64,000 bases of DNA from Thalassobaculum_A sp040219215. GTDB lineage: Bacteria; Pseudomonadota; Alphaproteobacteria; Thalassobaculales; Thalassobaculaceae. The position numbers were made by a program, and so were the translations under genes. Shown here in pieces: positions 52,886-61,264 of this stretch. The stretch covers positions 62,001-126,000 of the forward strand of contig NZ_JAVJSX010000044.1 in NCBI RefSeq assembly GCF_040219215.1. Reading direction: 5' to 3'. The number at the start of each line of letters is the position of its first letter. The first letter of the stretch is position 1. The notes beneath the pieces were generated by a model that was given only the letters and a program-made list of their open reading frames with translations, ran no database searches and was not told the DNA's origin.

Positions 52886-53799
52886 TGCTGACGGCTGAAC
52901 CGCTTTCCAGGGTGCTGGGCGCCGAGATCAGGGGACTAGACCTGTCCCGTCCGATTGCGGATGCGGATCGGGAACAGCTGCTCAGTCTGTTCTGGGAGCA
53001 TAAGGTCATCGTCGTCCGCGGCCAGGAGGTGGCACCGGATGGCTTCATTCGGTTCGCCGAGGCGTTCGGGACGATCGAGCCGTTCTTCATCAGCGCCTAC
53101 AATCTGCCGACGCACCCGCAGATCTACGTGCTCTCGAACGTGCGGCAGGACGGCAAGCCGATCGGGCGGGACGGGGCCGGTACGCACTGGCACAGCGACA
53201 GCACGTTCACCGAGAAGCCCAGCAGCGCCACTCTGCTGCACGGCGTCACCGTGCCGGACCGTGGCGGCGACACCCTTTTCGTCAATACGGTGGACGCGTA
53301 TGAGCGGTTGGACGACGAGACCAAGGCCCGTATTCAGGGACGGCGCGCCATCCACCGCTACCAGCGCAAGGAGTTCGTCTACTCCGGCGACCGCACGATC
53401 GACGAATCCGAACGCAAGGAAATCGAACGGGTGAAGGCATTGCGCATGGCGGAGGCTGCCGCGGACGCTGCGTCGCCGACGGCACAGCGCAGCAACCGGG
53501 AGCCTGACCGCCTGCATCCGATTGTACGCACCCACCCGGTGACCGGGGCGAAGGGCCTCTACCTGAACGACGAGATGACGGTGGGCATCGAGGGGATTCC
53601 GGACGAGGAGGCGGTGCCGCTGCTGCGCCGACTCTGCGAGGTTGCGACCGCGCCGGAAACGGTGCTGCGCTTTAAGTGGCAGCAGGGCGATGTGGTTGTG
53701 TGGGACAATGCCGCGGTCATTCACAGCGCCACCTTCACGCCGCCGGACCTGCCGAGGGTCATGCACAGGCTCACGATCGCGGGCACCGTCCCGTTCTGA
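52885..53799 (+). CDS. TauD/TfdA-family Fe(II)/2-oxoglutarate dioxygenase
   Basis: A 304-residue dioxygenase. The iron ligands are His103 and Asp105 in GTHWHSDST and His280 in AAVIHSATF. The 2-oxoglutarate-binding Arg is likely R291 (or R295) in LPRVMHRLTIAG. The family hydroxylates or desulfonates small organic substrates such as taurine, alkylsulfates or 2,4-D-type ethers. Length and motifs are normal. Gene neighbours (a periplasmic helical protein and an ABC substrate-binding-like protein) do not reveal the substrate. Starts 1 base into the previous stop. Confidence 0.92.
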   Translation: MLTAEPLSRVLGAEIRGLDLSRPIADADREQLLSLFWEHKVIVVRGQEVAPDGFIRFAEAFGTIEPFFISAYNLPTHPQIYVLSNVRQDGKPIGRDGAGTHWHSDSTFTEKPSSATLLHGVTVPDRGGDTLFVNTVDAYERLDDETKARIQGRRAIHRYQRKEFVYSGDRTIDESERKEIERVKALRMAEAAADAASPTAQRSNREPDRLHPIVRTHPVTGAKGLYLNDEMTVGIEGIPDEEAVPLLRRLCEVATAPETVLRFKWQQGDVVVWDNAAVIHSATFTPPDLPRVMHRLTIAGTVPF

Positions 53800-53810
53800 G
53801 GAGGCTGACG

Positions 53811-55028
53811 ATGCTGGATTCAGCCCGGTGCTCGAGATTTCGGCGACTGTTGCTGGCTTTGGGCCTGGTGGTGACGTGTGCAGTTGGGGCGAATGTCCCA
53901 CTGGCGGCACAGGCCCGGCCGGTGCTCGACTGGCTGCAGTACGACTCGACGGCGCTGAATGAATACGCCGTCAATCAGGACACTGGCGACAGTGCTCGTC
54001 ACAGCATCGAGCCGGCCTGGGCTTCGGAATCCCAGCGTCGCTCGGCCAAGCTGGTGATGCTGTTGATTCCGAAGCGTTCGGAGATCGCGTACTCGACATC
54101 CGTCAACACCATCCTGCAAGTGTTTCGGCAGCACGGCGTGCCAACGCGCTTTTCGGTCTGGTTCTATGACGAGGACGACGCCGTGGCGCGCGAAGCCCTG
54201 GACTGGGCGTATGCGCAACCGGTCGACCTGATCATGTCGGTCGGATCGGTTGCCACAGCCTACCTGCACGAACACCATCGCGGGCACCGCATACCGGCGG
54301 TGACCAGTGCGTCCAAGGACCCGGTCGCGTCCGGGCAGGTCGCGGACGCCCAGACAGGAAGCGGGACCAACATCGCCTACACGTCAATCAACGTAGCAAC
54401 CGACACTCTGGTTGCGTACCTGCGCAGGCTGGTTCCGGGCCTGACGACGATCGGCGTCATGTACTCGCGCGACAACACCAGCGCCTTGCGAACGCAGGTC
54501 CAGCCGCTGCATGACGCGGCCAGCGTTCTGGGCCTCACCGTCGTCGACATCTCGGTACAGGACGAGGCGACCGCGGCGGTCGAGCTGGATAGCGCGGTGC
54601 CGTCCGGGTTGGACGCCATGCGTCGCAGCGACGTCGATCTGAAGCGCAGTGTCCTGCTGGTCACCGGTTCGACACCGGTGTACGAGCGCATCGACCAGGT
54701 CAACCGCCATGCCGGTCGGGTTCCGGTGGTATCGATGCTGCCGGACGTCGTGCGACCCGGACTGGATTCCGCGCTGCTGTCGATTGGTGTCAACCTGTCC
54801 AGCGCGGTGGCCCTGGCGGCGGTCTATGCCAAGGACGTGCTGCTGGGGCAGGCGAATCCGGCATCCTTGCCGGTCGGAATGGTCACGCCGCCGGATCTTG
54901 CGATCAATTTTCAGGTCGCGGAGCGGATTGGAATTGCGATTCCCTTCTCGTTCTTCGAGTCGGCGACCTTTGTCTACGATCCCACCGGACGGGCCGTTAT
55001 CGAGTTCGGGCAGCGCGTTGGCGGATAG
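53811..55028 (+). CDS. ABC_sub_bind-type (PF04392) periplasmic substrate-binding protein
   Basis: A 405-residue exported protein with a signal peptide (LLLALGLVVTCAVGANVPLAAQA). The periplasmic-binding fold starts with KLVMLLIPKRSEIAYSTSVNTIL, then VDLIMSVGSVATAYL, IPAVTSASKDPVASG and TIGVMYSRDNTSALR, typical of the ABC substrate binding protein family PF04392. These proteins bind small ligands and are often linked to sensor proteins instead of transporters. No ABC permease or ATPase is adjacent, which suggests a sensor role with the MFS-sensor fusion two genes downstream. GAGGAGG 6 bases before the ATG. Confidence 0.85.
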   Translation: MLDSARCSRFRRLLLALGLVVTCAVGANVPLAAQARPVLDWLQYDSTALNEYAVNQDTGDSARHSIEPAWASESQRRSAKLVMLLIPKRSEIAYSTSVNTILQVFRQHGVPTRFSVWFYDEDDAVAREALDWAYAQPVDLIMSVGSVATAYLHEHHRGHRIPAVTSASKDPVASGQVADAQTGSGTNIAYTSINVATDTLVAYLRRLVPGLTTIGVMYSRDNTSALRTQVQPLHDAASVLGLTVVDISVQDEATAAVELDSAVPSGLDAMRRSDVDLKRSVLLVTGSTPVYERIDQVNRHAGRVPVVSMLPDVVRPGLDSALLSIGVNLSSAVALAAVYAKDVLLGQANPASLPVGMVTPPDLAINFQVAERIGIAIPFSFFESATFVYDPTGRAVIEFGQRVGG

Positions 55029-55162
55029 TTCGCAGGATTCGCCGAACTGATGGTTTCATCGGCTTAAGTTCACCGACCTGATGGGGTAGTCTCAGGTGTC
55101 GATGGGTCATGGTCACCGGACCGCTACTGGCGGGCGACCGGATGGGCCGGGGGAGAGCGAGC

Positions 55163-56263
55163 ATGTTTGACGGGTTTCTGTCGTTGCCGGTATTGGCTGT
55201 GGGAGCGTTCTTCGCGGTTTCGTACTTCGTGAATCCTGCGACGATCATTATCGAGGACATCTCGGTTCCCCACCATCTTTCGGACCTGGGAGTGACCCAC
55301 GAGGTCGCCGCCGGAATGCTCACCGAGAAGATGGCCAAGATCGCCGACGCGGCAGGCAGCAGCCGCGGTACCCTGACCACCGAACTGACGGCTCAGGGGC
55401 GTTCGGTCGAGGCGCTGAGCGACTGGTTCGGGCTGGCGAGCCCGATACGATCGACACAGGTCGCTCTGGGTTTTCTACCCTACACCTTCGAGGGAGAGAT
55501 CATCGAGAAGGGCGACGACCTGGTGCTGGCGATCAAGGGCAAGTCGCCGAAGTACTGGCACTTCTCGATCGAGGAGCACGGGCCCGCCGATGACGTCGAG
55601 GGGTTGATCCAGAAGGTTGCGCTCCGGCTGATGCAGGAGATCGATCCCTATCTGGTCGCCGTCTATCACTTCCGTGAAGAGTCGGCGAAGCGTGAGTTCC
55701 CGTTGACCAAGGAGGCGATCGACTTCGCGCTCGTCCATGCGGACCGGCGGCAGTTGCCGTGGACATATGCCTTGCTCGGCGATGCGCTGCGCCGCGAGGG
55801 GAACTATGAGCAAGCTATCGTCAAGTTCCGCCAGGCGATGATCCTGGACCCAAGCTTCCCGCGACCGATGATGCGCTGGGGCAACGCGTTGGCTGACCAG
55901 GGTCGGTATGACGAGGCCATCGGTCGGTACAAGAAGACCTTGGAGATCGCACCGCAGTACCCCGAAGCCCTGATCGCCTGGGGCGAGGCGCTGACCGCGC
56001 TTGGTCAGCACGACGAGGCTCGCCGCAAGTACGAGGAAGCGGTTGCGATGGATCCGCATTTCCCGCGAATCCTGTTTGCCTATGGCAAATACCTCGCGGA
56101 CAATGGCGACAAGGCGGGAGGTGCCGAGTACCTGCGCCAAGCCCTCCGTCTCGAAGGCGGCCATAACCAGACCTACGTGGCGACGCTCCGCAAGGTGCAG
56201 CGCGAGGTAGATCCCGTTCTCGAAGAAGCGGTGCCGCTGGCCAAGGGCATGCGTTCCCGGTGA
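55163..56263 (+). CDS. Membrane-anchored TPR protein
   Basis: A 366-residue protein with an N-terminal hydrophobic anchor (about 6-25, SLPVLAVGAFFAVSYFV). A periplasmic/extracytoplasmic mixed domain (25-190, with IIIEDISVPHHLSDLGVT) is followed by 4-5 tetratricopeptide repeats (about 200-345). Repeat signatures are YALLGDALRREGNYEQAIVKFRQAMILDPS, WGNALADQGRYDEAIGRYKKTLEIAPQ and WGEALTALGQHDEARRKYEEAVAMDP (quoted to place them). TPRs mediate protein assembly. It lies 134 bases after the substrate-binding gene and 97 bases before the MFS-sensor gene, same strand. The ATG at 55163 follows GGGGGAG. Confidence 0.85.
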   Translation: MFDGFLSLPVLAVGAFFAVSYFVNPATIIIEDISVPHHLSDLGVTHEVAAGMLTEKMAKIADAAGSSRGTLTTELTAQGRSVEALSDWFGLASPIRSTQVALGFLPYTFEGEIIEKGDDLVLAIKGKSPKYWHFSIEEHGPADDVEGLIQKVALRLMQEIDPYLVAVYHFREESAKREFPLTKEAIDFALVHADRRQLPWTYALLGDALRREGNYEQAIVKFRQAMILDPSFPRPMMRWGNALADQGRYDEAIGRYKKTLEIAPQYPEALIAWGEALTALGQHDEARRKYEEAVAMDPHFPRILFAYGKYLADNGDKAGGAEYLRQALRLEGGHNQTYVATLRKVQREVDPVLEEAVPLAKGMRSR

Positions 56264-56360
56264 TGACGGGCGGATGTACCTGGGGCGATTGCTCCAGGGA
56301 TGATCCGGAATTGCGTCCACCAGAGTGGGTGCCGGCTTACTCGGGCGAAGCGGAAGTGAC

Positions 56361-58781
56361 ATGAAGGCGATTGCACGCGTTTTGCCGAGCGCGGCACTGA
56401 CGGCCCTCAGCCTGCTGCTGTTCGCCTACGTCGGCTATGGCGAGGCGACCCGGGTCTACGTTCAGATCCGCCTGGAGCGCCTTGAGCAGCTGGGCGCGAC
56501 GCTCCAGACCGTTGTCGATCAGTTTGCCAAGTCAGGCCTGCCGCTCGATCAGTTCGGAGGCTTCGATCGGCGCGGCGCCCAGCTTCGCGAGGTCGATCCG
56601 GCTATCCTGTCGACCGCCATTGTCGACGTGAACGGCAAGCCGATCGCCTGCGAAGCGGAGTTGGCGGTTCAGGACCGTCTTTGCCATCGCGAGGCGCTTG
56701 GCGAACAGACCCATGACGGTACCCCGAGTTCACCGTTCGGACGGTCTGCAACCGACGTCCGTTTGGAGCTGCCGGTACGCGACAAATTCGGCACGGTCGG
56801 TGCGGTGGTTCTCCACGTCGATCGAGACCGCATCGAGGCGGTGGTCGATGCCGCGTTCCGACCTGTCATCATGCTGTCCGCGGGTCTGTTCGTTCTGTTC
56901 ACCATGATCCAGTTGGTTCTGGTGTCGCGGGGCGAGGACACGCTGCAGCGCTGGTTGACCCGCCTCTTCATGGGGGTCGTCGCGATCAATCTGGTGGTGC
57001 TGGTCGCCGTCATGTTCGATCTGTACCGCAAGGGGACCGAGGGCCAGGCCGAGGCGCTTGCCCGGTCGATGGCGATGCGACTGTCGGCCGCCACCGAACT
57101 CGGGATTCCGCTGTCCGCGTTCTCGGGCATCGCGGAGGCATTGGAGGAGTATCGCCGTATCAACCCGAACATCGCGGCGATCTCGCTGGTTCGGGAAGGC
57201 CAGGTTCTTTACAGCGTGGACAGCGAGCAGGGATCCGGCGCGTTGTCTGCGATCGACTTGCGACGGTTGACCTTCGACCTGCCGATTCGCAATGGCTCCG
57301 GGCAGGATCTGCTGCTGTCGGTCGAACTGCCGTTGTCGGTGGTTCTTGCGGCTTTGGGGGCCGGCGCCCGGAACTTTGTCGCACTGTTCTTCGGTTGCGC
57401 GGTGTTTGCATTGGTGTTCCTCAGGGCCGTGCGCGAAGGGCAGGGAGCTGGTACCGGCTCTGGCAGTGTGGCGGTGGCAGCCACCGCCGACAGCCGTCTG
57501 GCGCTGCTTCGGCCGGCATACTTCCTGGGCATTTTCGCCGACGCCCTGTCGTTGTCGCTGCTGCCGGAGATCGCCCATGAAACGGTGGTTGCCGAGGGAT
57601 TGCCGTCGGGATGGGTGTCGCTGCCGTTCACGCTATTCTTCGTGGGCCTGACCGCCGCACTTCTACCGGCATCCTATGTAACCGGGCGGATGGAACTGCG
57701 CCGGCTGTTCATGATCGGCGCGGCGGCGGTGGGTGGCGGCTTGTTCCTGGTATCGCTGGTACCGGAGTTCTGGGCCTTGTGCGTCGGACGTGCGCTCGGT
57801 GGTGCCGGTCAGGGCACATTGCTGGTCGCCGTCCAGGCCTATGCGTTCGAAGTGGTGGGCCCGAGTCAGCGCACGCGCGCCGCTGCAGTCCAGGTTCTCG
57901 GCTACAACGGCGGGCTGATCGTCGGAACGGGACTCGGCGGGCTGCTGGCAGTCTTCAACCCGGACCACGACGTTCTGTTTGTTGGCGGAGTCGTCGCGGT
58001 GGCTGCTGCGATCTATATCCGTTTCGTTCTGCCTCCGCTGGTTCGCCGCGAGGAAGACTCGGTCGGGTTGCTGAGCGGTGTCGGACGGTTAGCCCGAGCG
58101 CCCGACTTTATGGCGGTGCTGGGGTTTGTCGGGATCACATCGAAGTTTGCATTGGCCGGAATCGCGATGTTCGCGGTGCCGTTGGTGCTGCACGGCAGCG
58201 GATACGACGATGACGAGGTTGGGCAGGCGATGATGGTGTTCGCGGTCGTCACCTATCTGGTGACGGTTGGAGCGCCTCGGCTGGTAGCGCGACTGCGGTC
58301 GATCGACGGGGTGTTGACCATCGGGATGCTGATGCTTGGCCTCGGAACGGTCCTGCTGGGGCTTCTGGTGGTACCGGGCGTCAATGCCACTGTTCCGACC
58401 TTCATCCCTGGATGGGCGGTGGGTGCCGCCGCCGCCGTTCAGTCGGTGGTCGCATCGAGTGCCGTCCCGGCTGCTGCCGGAATTGCAATCGCACTGTCGA
58501 TTGCGGCGCTGGGTGTTGGGCAGGGGCTGATTGCGGCACCGGTGATAGCGCGGGTGGCGGACAGCCATGCCGCGCACAGTGTCGGCCGGGACCGAACCCT
58601 GGCGATTTATCGCTTGGCCGAGCGCTTCGGCCACATCCTGGGGCCGACACTGGTCGGTCCCCTGTTGTTGGCGGCCCACGGAAATGCATCGGCGCTGATC
58701 GTGTTCGGAGCGGTGTTCGCCGGGTTGGGAATTCTGTACGCCGGAAGCACGATGATCATGCGTACGCCGCCGCCACAATGA
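56361..58781 (+). CDS. MFS transporter fused to two extracytoplasmic sensor domains
   Basis: An 806-residue protein. The first membrane segment (about 8-28) leads to a periplasmic sensor-like domain (30-165). A second pair of segments (about 170-230, IMLSAGLFVLFTMIQLVLVS and LFMGVVAINLVVLVAVMFDLY) leads to a second extracytoplasmic domain (235-325) with YSVDSEQGSGALS. A segment at 335-355 joins a full 12-span MFS unit (about 385-800), with the SYVTGRMELRRLFMIGAAAVGGG motif and GRALGGAGQGTLLVAVQAYAFEVV. Sensor-MFS fusions are rare. The transporter could be ligand-gated or act as a receptor. It ends 6 bases before the convergent homocitrate-synthase-like gene. Confidence 0.82.
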   Translation: MKAIARVLPSAALTALSLLLFAYVGYGEATRVYVQIRLERLEQLGATLQTVVDQFAKSGLPLDQFGGFDRRGAQLREVDPAILSTAIVDVNGKPIACEAELAVQDRLCHREALGEQTHDGTPSSPFGRSATDVRLELPVRDKFGTVGAVVLHVDRDRIEAVVDAAFRPVIMLSAGLFVLFTMIQLVLVSRGEDTLQRWLTRLFMGVVAINLVVLVAVMFDLYRKGTEGQAEALARSMAMRLSAATELGIPLSAFSGIAEALEEYRRINPNIAAISLVREGQVLYSVDSEQGSGALSAIDLRRLTFDLPIRNGSGQDLLLSVELPLSVVLAALGAGARNFVALFFGCAVFALVFLRAVREGQGAGTGSGSVAVAATADSRLALLRPAYFLGIFADALSLSLLPEIAHETVVAEGLPSGWVSLPFTLFFVGLTAALLPASYVTGRMELRRLFMIGAAAVGGGLFLVSLVPEFWALCVGRALGGAGQGTLLVAVQAYAFEVVGPSQRTRAAAVQVLGYNGGLIVGTGLGGLLAVFNPDHDVLFVGGVVAVAAAIYIRFVLPPLVRREEDSVGLLSGVGRLARAPDFMAVLGFVGITSKFALAGIAMFAVPLVLHGSGYDDDEVGQAMMVFAVVTYLVTVGAPRLVARLRSIDGVLTIGMLMLGLGTVLLGLLVVPGVNATVPTFIPGWAVGAAAAVQSVVASSAVPAAAGIAIALSIAALGVGQGLIAAPVIARVADSHAAHSVGRDRTLAIYRLAERFGHILGPTLVGPLLLAAHGNASALIVFGAVFAGLGILYAGSTMIMRTPPPQ

Positions 58782-58787
58782 TCGCCG

Positions 58788-59945
58788 TCAATGCGGCCGA
58801 GCGGTTGCCAAGGCGGCGACGTCGGTCAGAATCCGGTCGACATCGTCGAGCGACAGAGCGTTTTCGTCAGCGGCATTCTTAACCCGGGATGTGGCTTCCT
58901 TCAGGTCGGCCAATGCGAGCCGCAGGCCCAAGGCGTCGGCGCGCACCCGAACGGCGTTCCATCCGGTGAGGCGATGGCTGATCGAGATCTCGCGGGTCAG
59001 GCCGAAATCGGAGGGATCCATCGCCTCGTACGAGCGTGGGTCGTTGTGGACGGCCTTGGTATGCATCCCGGCCTTGTGGCTGAACGCCGTGTCACCGACC
59101 AGTACCTGATTGAAGGGGACAGCGACCCCGGCCAACTCCGCCACTCGCCGGCACAGAGCCGGGAGTTCGCTCAACCGGAATCGGGCTACCGTACTTACAC
59201 GGTCGGCCGCGTACATCACGGCGATCAGGCCCTCGAGCGGGGTAATACCGTTGCGCTCACCCAGCCCAAGGACCGTGGTGTTGATGTGCGTCGCACCGTT
59301 CACCGCAGCCGCGTGAGCGTTAGCGATGGCACAGCCGATGTCATTGTGACCGTGAAACTCGATCGGTGTGGCCGTCAGGCGGCCGAGCAGATTCACAACC
59401 TCGGCCACTCGGTCGGGCGTGGCGGCGCCGGTCGTATCGGCCAGCCCGAACCGGTCGAACAGCCGAAGTTCCGACAAGGGCAGGTAGACGTTCATCAGAT
59501 CGTTCAACGGGCATCGGAAGGCGTCCTCGCTGGAGAAGCGCAGCTCGATGTTCGGCGCGCGGCTCCGGACGAACTCGCCGACCTCGGCGGCGATCCTGAC
59601 CACCTCGGCAATTGCTTTGCCGTGACTGGCCGCTCGCAGGATCGGTGACGTGGCCATGACCATGTGCAGGGCGCCGACCCCGGTGTCGATGGCAATCGCG
59701 GCATCGTCCTTGTGGCAACGGATGTGGGCCGCGACCGTCGCAGGCAATCCCGCGTTCGCGATGGTCGCCGCGTCGGTCCGGGACCGCCGGCTGGCGGCCG
59801 GCGAGGTGACTTCCAGATAAGCGACGCCGAAGGACGTCAGTGCCCGGGCGATCTCCAGTTTCGCATCGCTGGAAAAATCGGCGAGAACGAACTGCTCACC
59901 CTCCCGCAATGTGGAGTCGACGACGACTACGTCCGACAGCGGCAC
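58788..59945 (-). CDS. Homocitrate synthase-like HMGL/DRE-TIM enzyme
   Basis: A 385-residue member of the isopropylmalate/homocitrate synthase family. The catalytic DRE-type motif is DSTLREGEQF (about 9-18). The metal ligands are FHGHND (HxH plus Asn/Asp), followed by GLGERNGITPLEG, and a C-terminal SHKAGMH motif is present. It condenses acetyl-CoA with a 2-oxo acid; homocitrate or isopropylmalate are possible. No nif, lysine-aminoadipate or leu genes are nearby, and there is no C-terminal LeuA regulatory domain. GTG start, after GAGGGG. It lies 12 bases after the DUF4239 gene in the same run. Confidence 0.85.
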   Translation of the reverse strand: MPLSDVVVVDSTLREGEQFVLADFSSDAKLEIARALTSFGVAYLEVTSPAASRRSRTDAATIANAGLPATVAAHIRCHKDDAAIAIDTGVGALHMVMATSPILRAASHGKAIAEVVRIAAEVGEFVRSRAPNIELRFSSEDAFRCPLNDLMNVYLPLSELRLFDRFGLADTTGAATPDRVAEVVNLLGRLTATPIEFHGHNDIGCAIANAHAAAVNGATHINTTVLGLGERNGITPLEGLIAVMYAADRVSTVARFRLSELPALCRRVAELAGVAVPFNQVLVGDTAFSHKAGMHTKAVHNDPRSYEAMDPSDFGLTREISISHRLTGWNAVRVRADALGLRLALADLKEATSRVKNAADENALSLDDVDRILTDVAALATARPH

Positions 59946-59957
59946 GACAACACCCCT

Positions 59958-60749
59958 CTATTGCGCAACCGCAAGAAACACGCTTGGACTGATCGCGGTC
60001 TCGCCGACGAACGGGTAGGCAAGATGCAGCACCACGATCAAATGCATCACCAGGAAGCTTATCAGAATTGCCGACATCAAGCCTTGAATTGCGACGTTGG
60101 CCGATCCCAGAAACCAGGGAAACACGATAGCCAGGACCGTACCCATGCCGAGCAGCACCCAGACCAGGGAAACCAGACTGCGCGACACGGTGGTCAGCCG
60201 GAAGCTCCGACTCTCGTTAACCTGGCGAACCCATTCCACCGTGTTCTGCTGAAGGGCCTGCTGGGCGTTCGTGATCGGTTCGACCTTCAGAAAGGCATCG
60301 GATAGCTGCCTGAACCGGTGGGTTACTTCGAAGCTCGGAATCCCGACGCTCATGGTACGCCATTCTTTCTCGACGACGGCGCGAGCGTATTCCCGTACGG
60401 CGGACGCCATGCGGATCCGGTCGTCAGTCTGATCGGGCAGATCGTAGACCTCCGCGGCGCGGTCCAGCATCACCAGAGCCGCCACTTCCTTCTGCACCGT
60501 GGTCTGGGCATCGGTGTAGCGGTCGAAGGCGCCGATCAGGGCGAGCGCCAGGGTTACGGCATAGACTTCGCCCAGAAAGCCGTACTTGATCCCGCCGATA
60601 GCGTTGTTCGGTTCCAACTGGAACGGGGTGTAGATCGTATTGACGATCCAGGTGCCCAGTACCGAGACCAGCACCGCGATGCCGATCAGCAGCGGCACCG
60701 CTATGTCGAGTGGTATGCGGGCAAGAAGGACGGCGAGTTCGTAGGTCAT
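59958..60749 (-). CDS. DUF4239 (bestrophin-like) membrane protein
   Basis: A 263-residue protein with two N-terminal membrane segments (about 10-35, 55-75) and two near the C terminus (about 190-215, 222-245). The cytoplasmic helical part contains QKEVAALVMLDRAAEVYDLPDQTD, typical of DUF4239, which is remotely related to bestrophin-type channels. It is probably a membrane channel or accessory, with unproven function. 36 bases after the His-rich periplasmic gene and 12 before the homocitrate-synthase-like gene. Confidence 0.85.
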   Translation of the reverse strand: MTYELAVLLARIPLDIAVPLLIGIAVLVSVLGTWIVNTIYTPFQLEPNNAIGGIKYGFLGEVYAVTLALALIGAFDRYTDAQTTVQKEVAALVMLDRAAEVYDLPDQTDDRIRMASAVREYARAVVEKEWRTMSVGIPSFEVTHRFRQLSDAFLKVEPITNAQQALQQNTVEWVRQVNESRSFRLTTVSRSLVSLVWVLLGMGTVLAIVFPWFLGSANVAIQGLMSAILISFLVMHLIVVLHLAYPFVGETAISPSVFLAVAQ

Positions 60750-60785
60750 CGGCTAGCTATATCGCAATCCGTCCCTGCGCGAAGA

Positions 60786-61217
60786 TCATTTCGGGTGAAC
60801 ATCGGCCTTGCCGGTATGGGTCTTGCCGGCGACCACGAGACGCAACACCAGATCCAAGTGATCGCTCGGTGACGTTGCAAAGCCTAAGGCGCCCTCCAGA
60901 CGGTCGTCGACGAGCGATAGAGACACCTTCTTGCTGGCTCCCGAAACGACGAAGATGGCGTCGCCCTTGCTGGCCTTCTTGCTGATGTCTTTGCCATGCT
61001 CGTCGTAGACGTAAGCAACGATCTTGCCGTCGGCGATAACGATCTCGACATCGTACGATCCGACTTCAGCGACGGTGCCGCCGTGCTTCGCGACGGCCTC
61101 GTGATCGTGTTTGTGCTCGTGCTTCTTGTCCGATGCGGCAAAGCCGACACTCGCCGTACTGAATGGCATGGACACGACAGCCATGACGGCGGCGGCGCGA
61201 ACGAAGGTTTTGATCAT
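60786..61217 (-). CDS. Histidine-rich periplasmic metal-handling protein
   Basis: A 143-residue exported protein with a signal peptide (MIKTFVRAAAVMAVVSMPFSTASVGFA). The linker is rich in His/Lys (KKHEHKHDHEAVAKHGG), likely metal-binding. The soluble part then resembles the small periplasmic domain often appended to CusB/CzcB-type or silver/copper systems (VEIVIADGKIVAYVYDEHGKDISKK). It lies 47 bases after the RND pump gene, same strand, so it probably buffers the metal exported by that pump. Confidence 0.85.
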   Translation of the reverse strand: MIKTFVRAAAVMAVVSMPFSTASVGFAASDKKHEHKHDHEAVAKHGGTVAEVGSYDVEIVIADGKIVAYVYDEHGKDISKKASKGDAIFVVSGASKKVSLSLVDDRLEGALGFATSPSDHLDLVLRLVVAGKTHTGKADVHPK

Positions 61218-61264
61218 GAGGTAGTTCTCCGTTTAGTCGCTCGGAAAGGCGAGGGCATGTAAGG

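Noticed and set aside
32892..58781. Magnetosome gene island (CDF transporter, TPR protein, MFS transporter, glycine-rich membrane proteins)
   Set aside because: The list of protein types is reminiscent, but no mamE, mamK, mamI, mamL, mamO, mamQ or Mms6/MamC-like gene is recognisable. The CDF protein is the ordinary zinc type with HxxxD/HxxxD sites.
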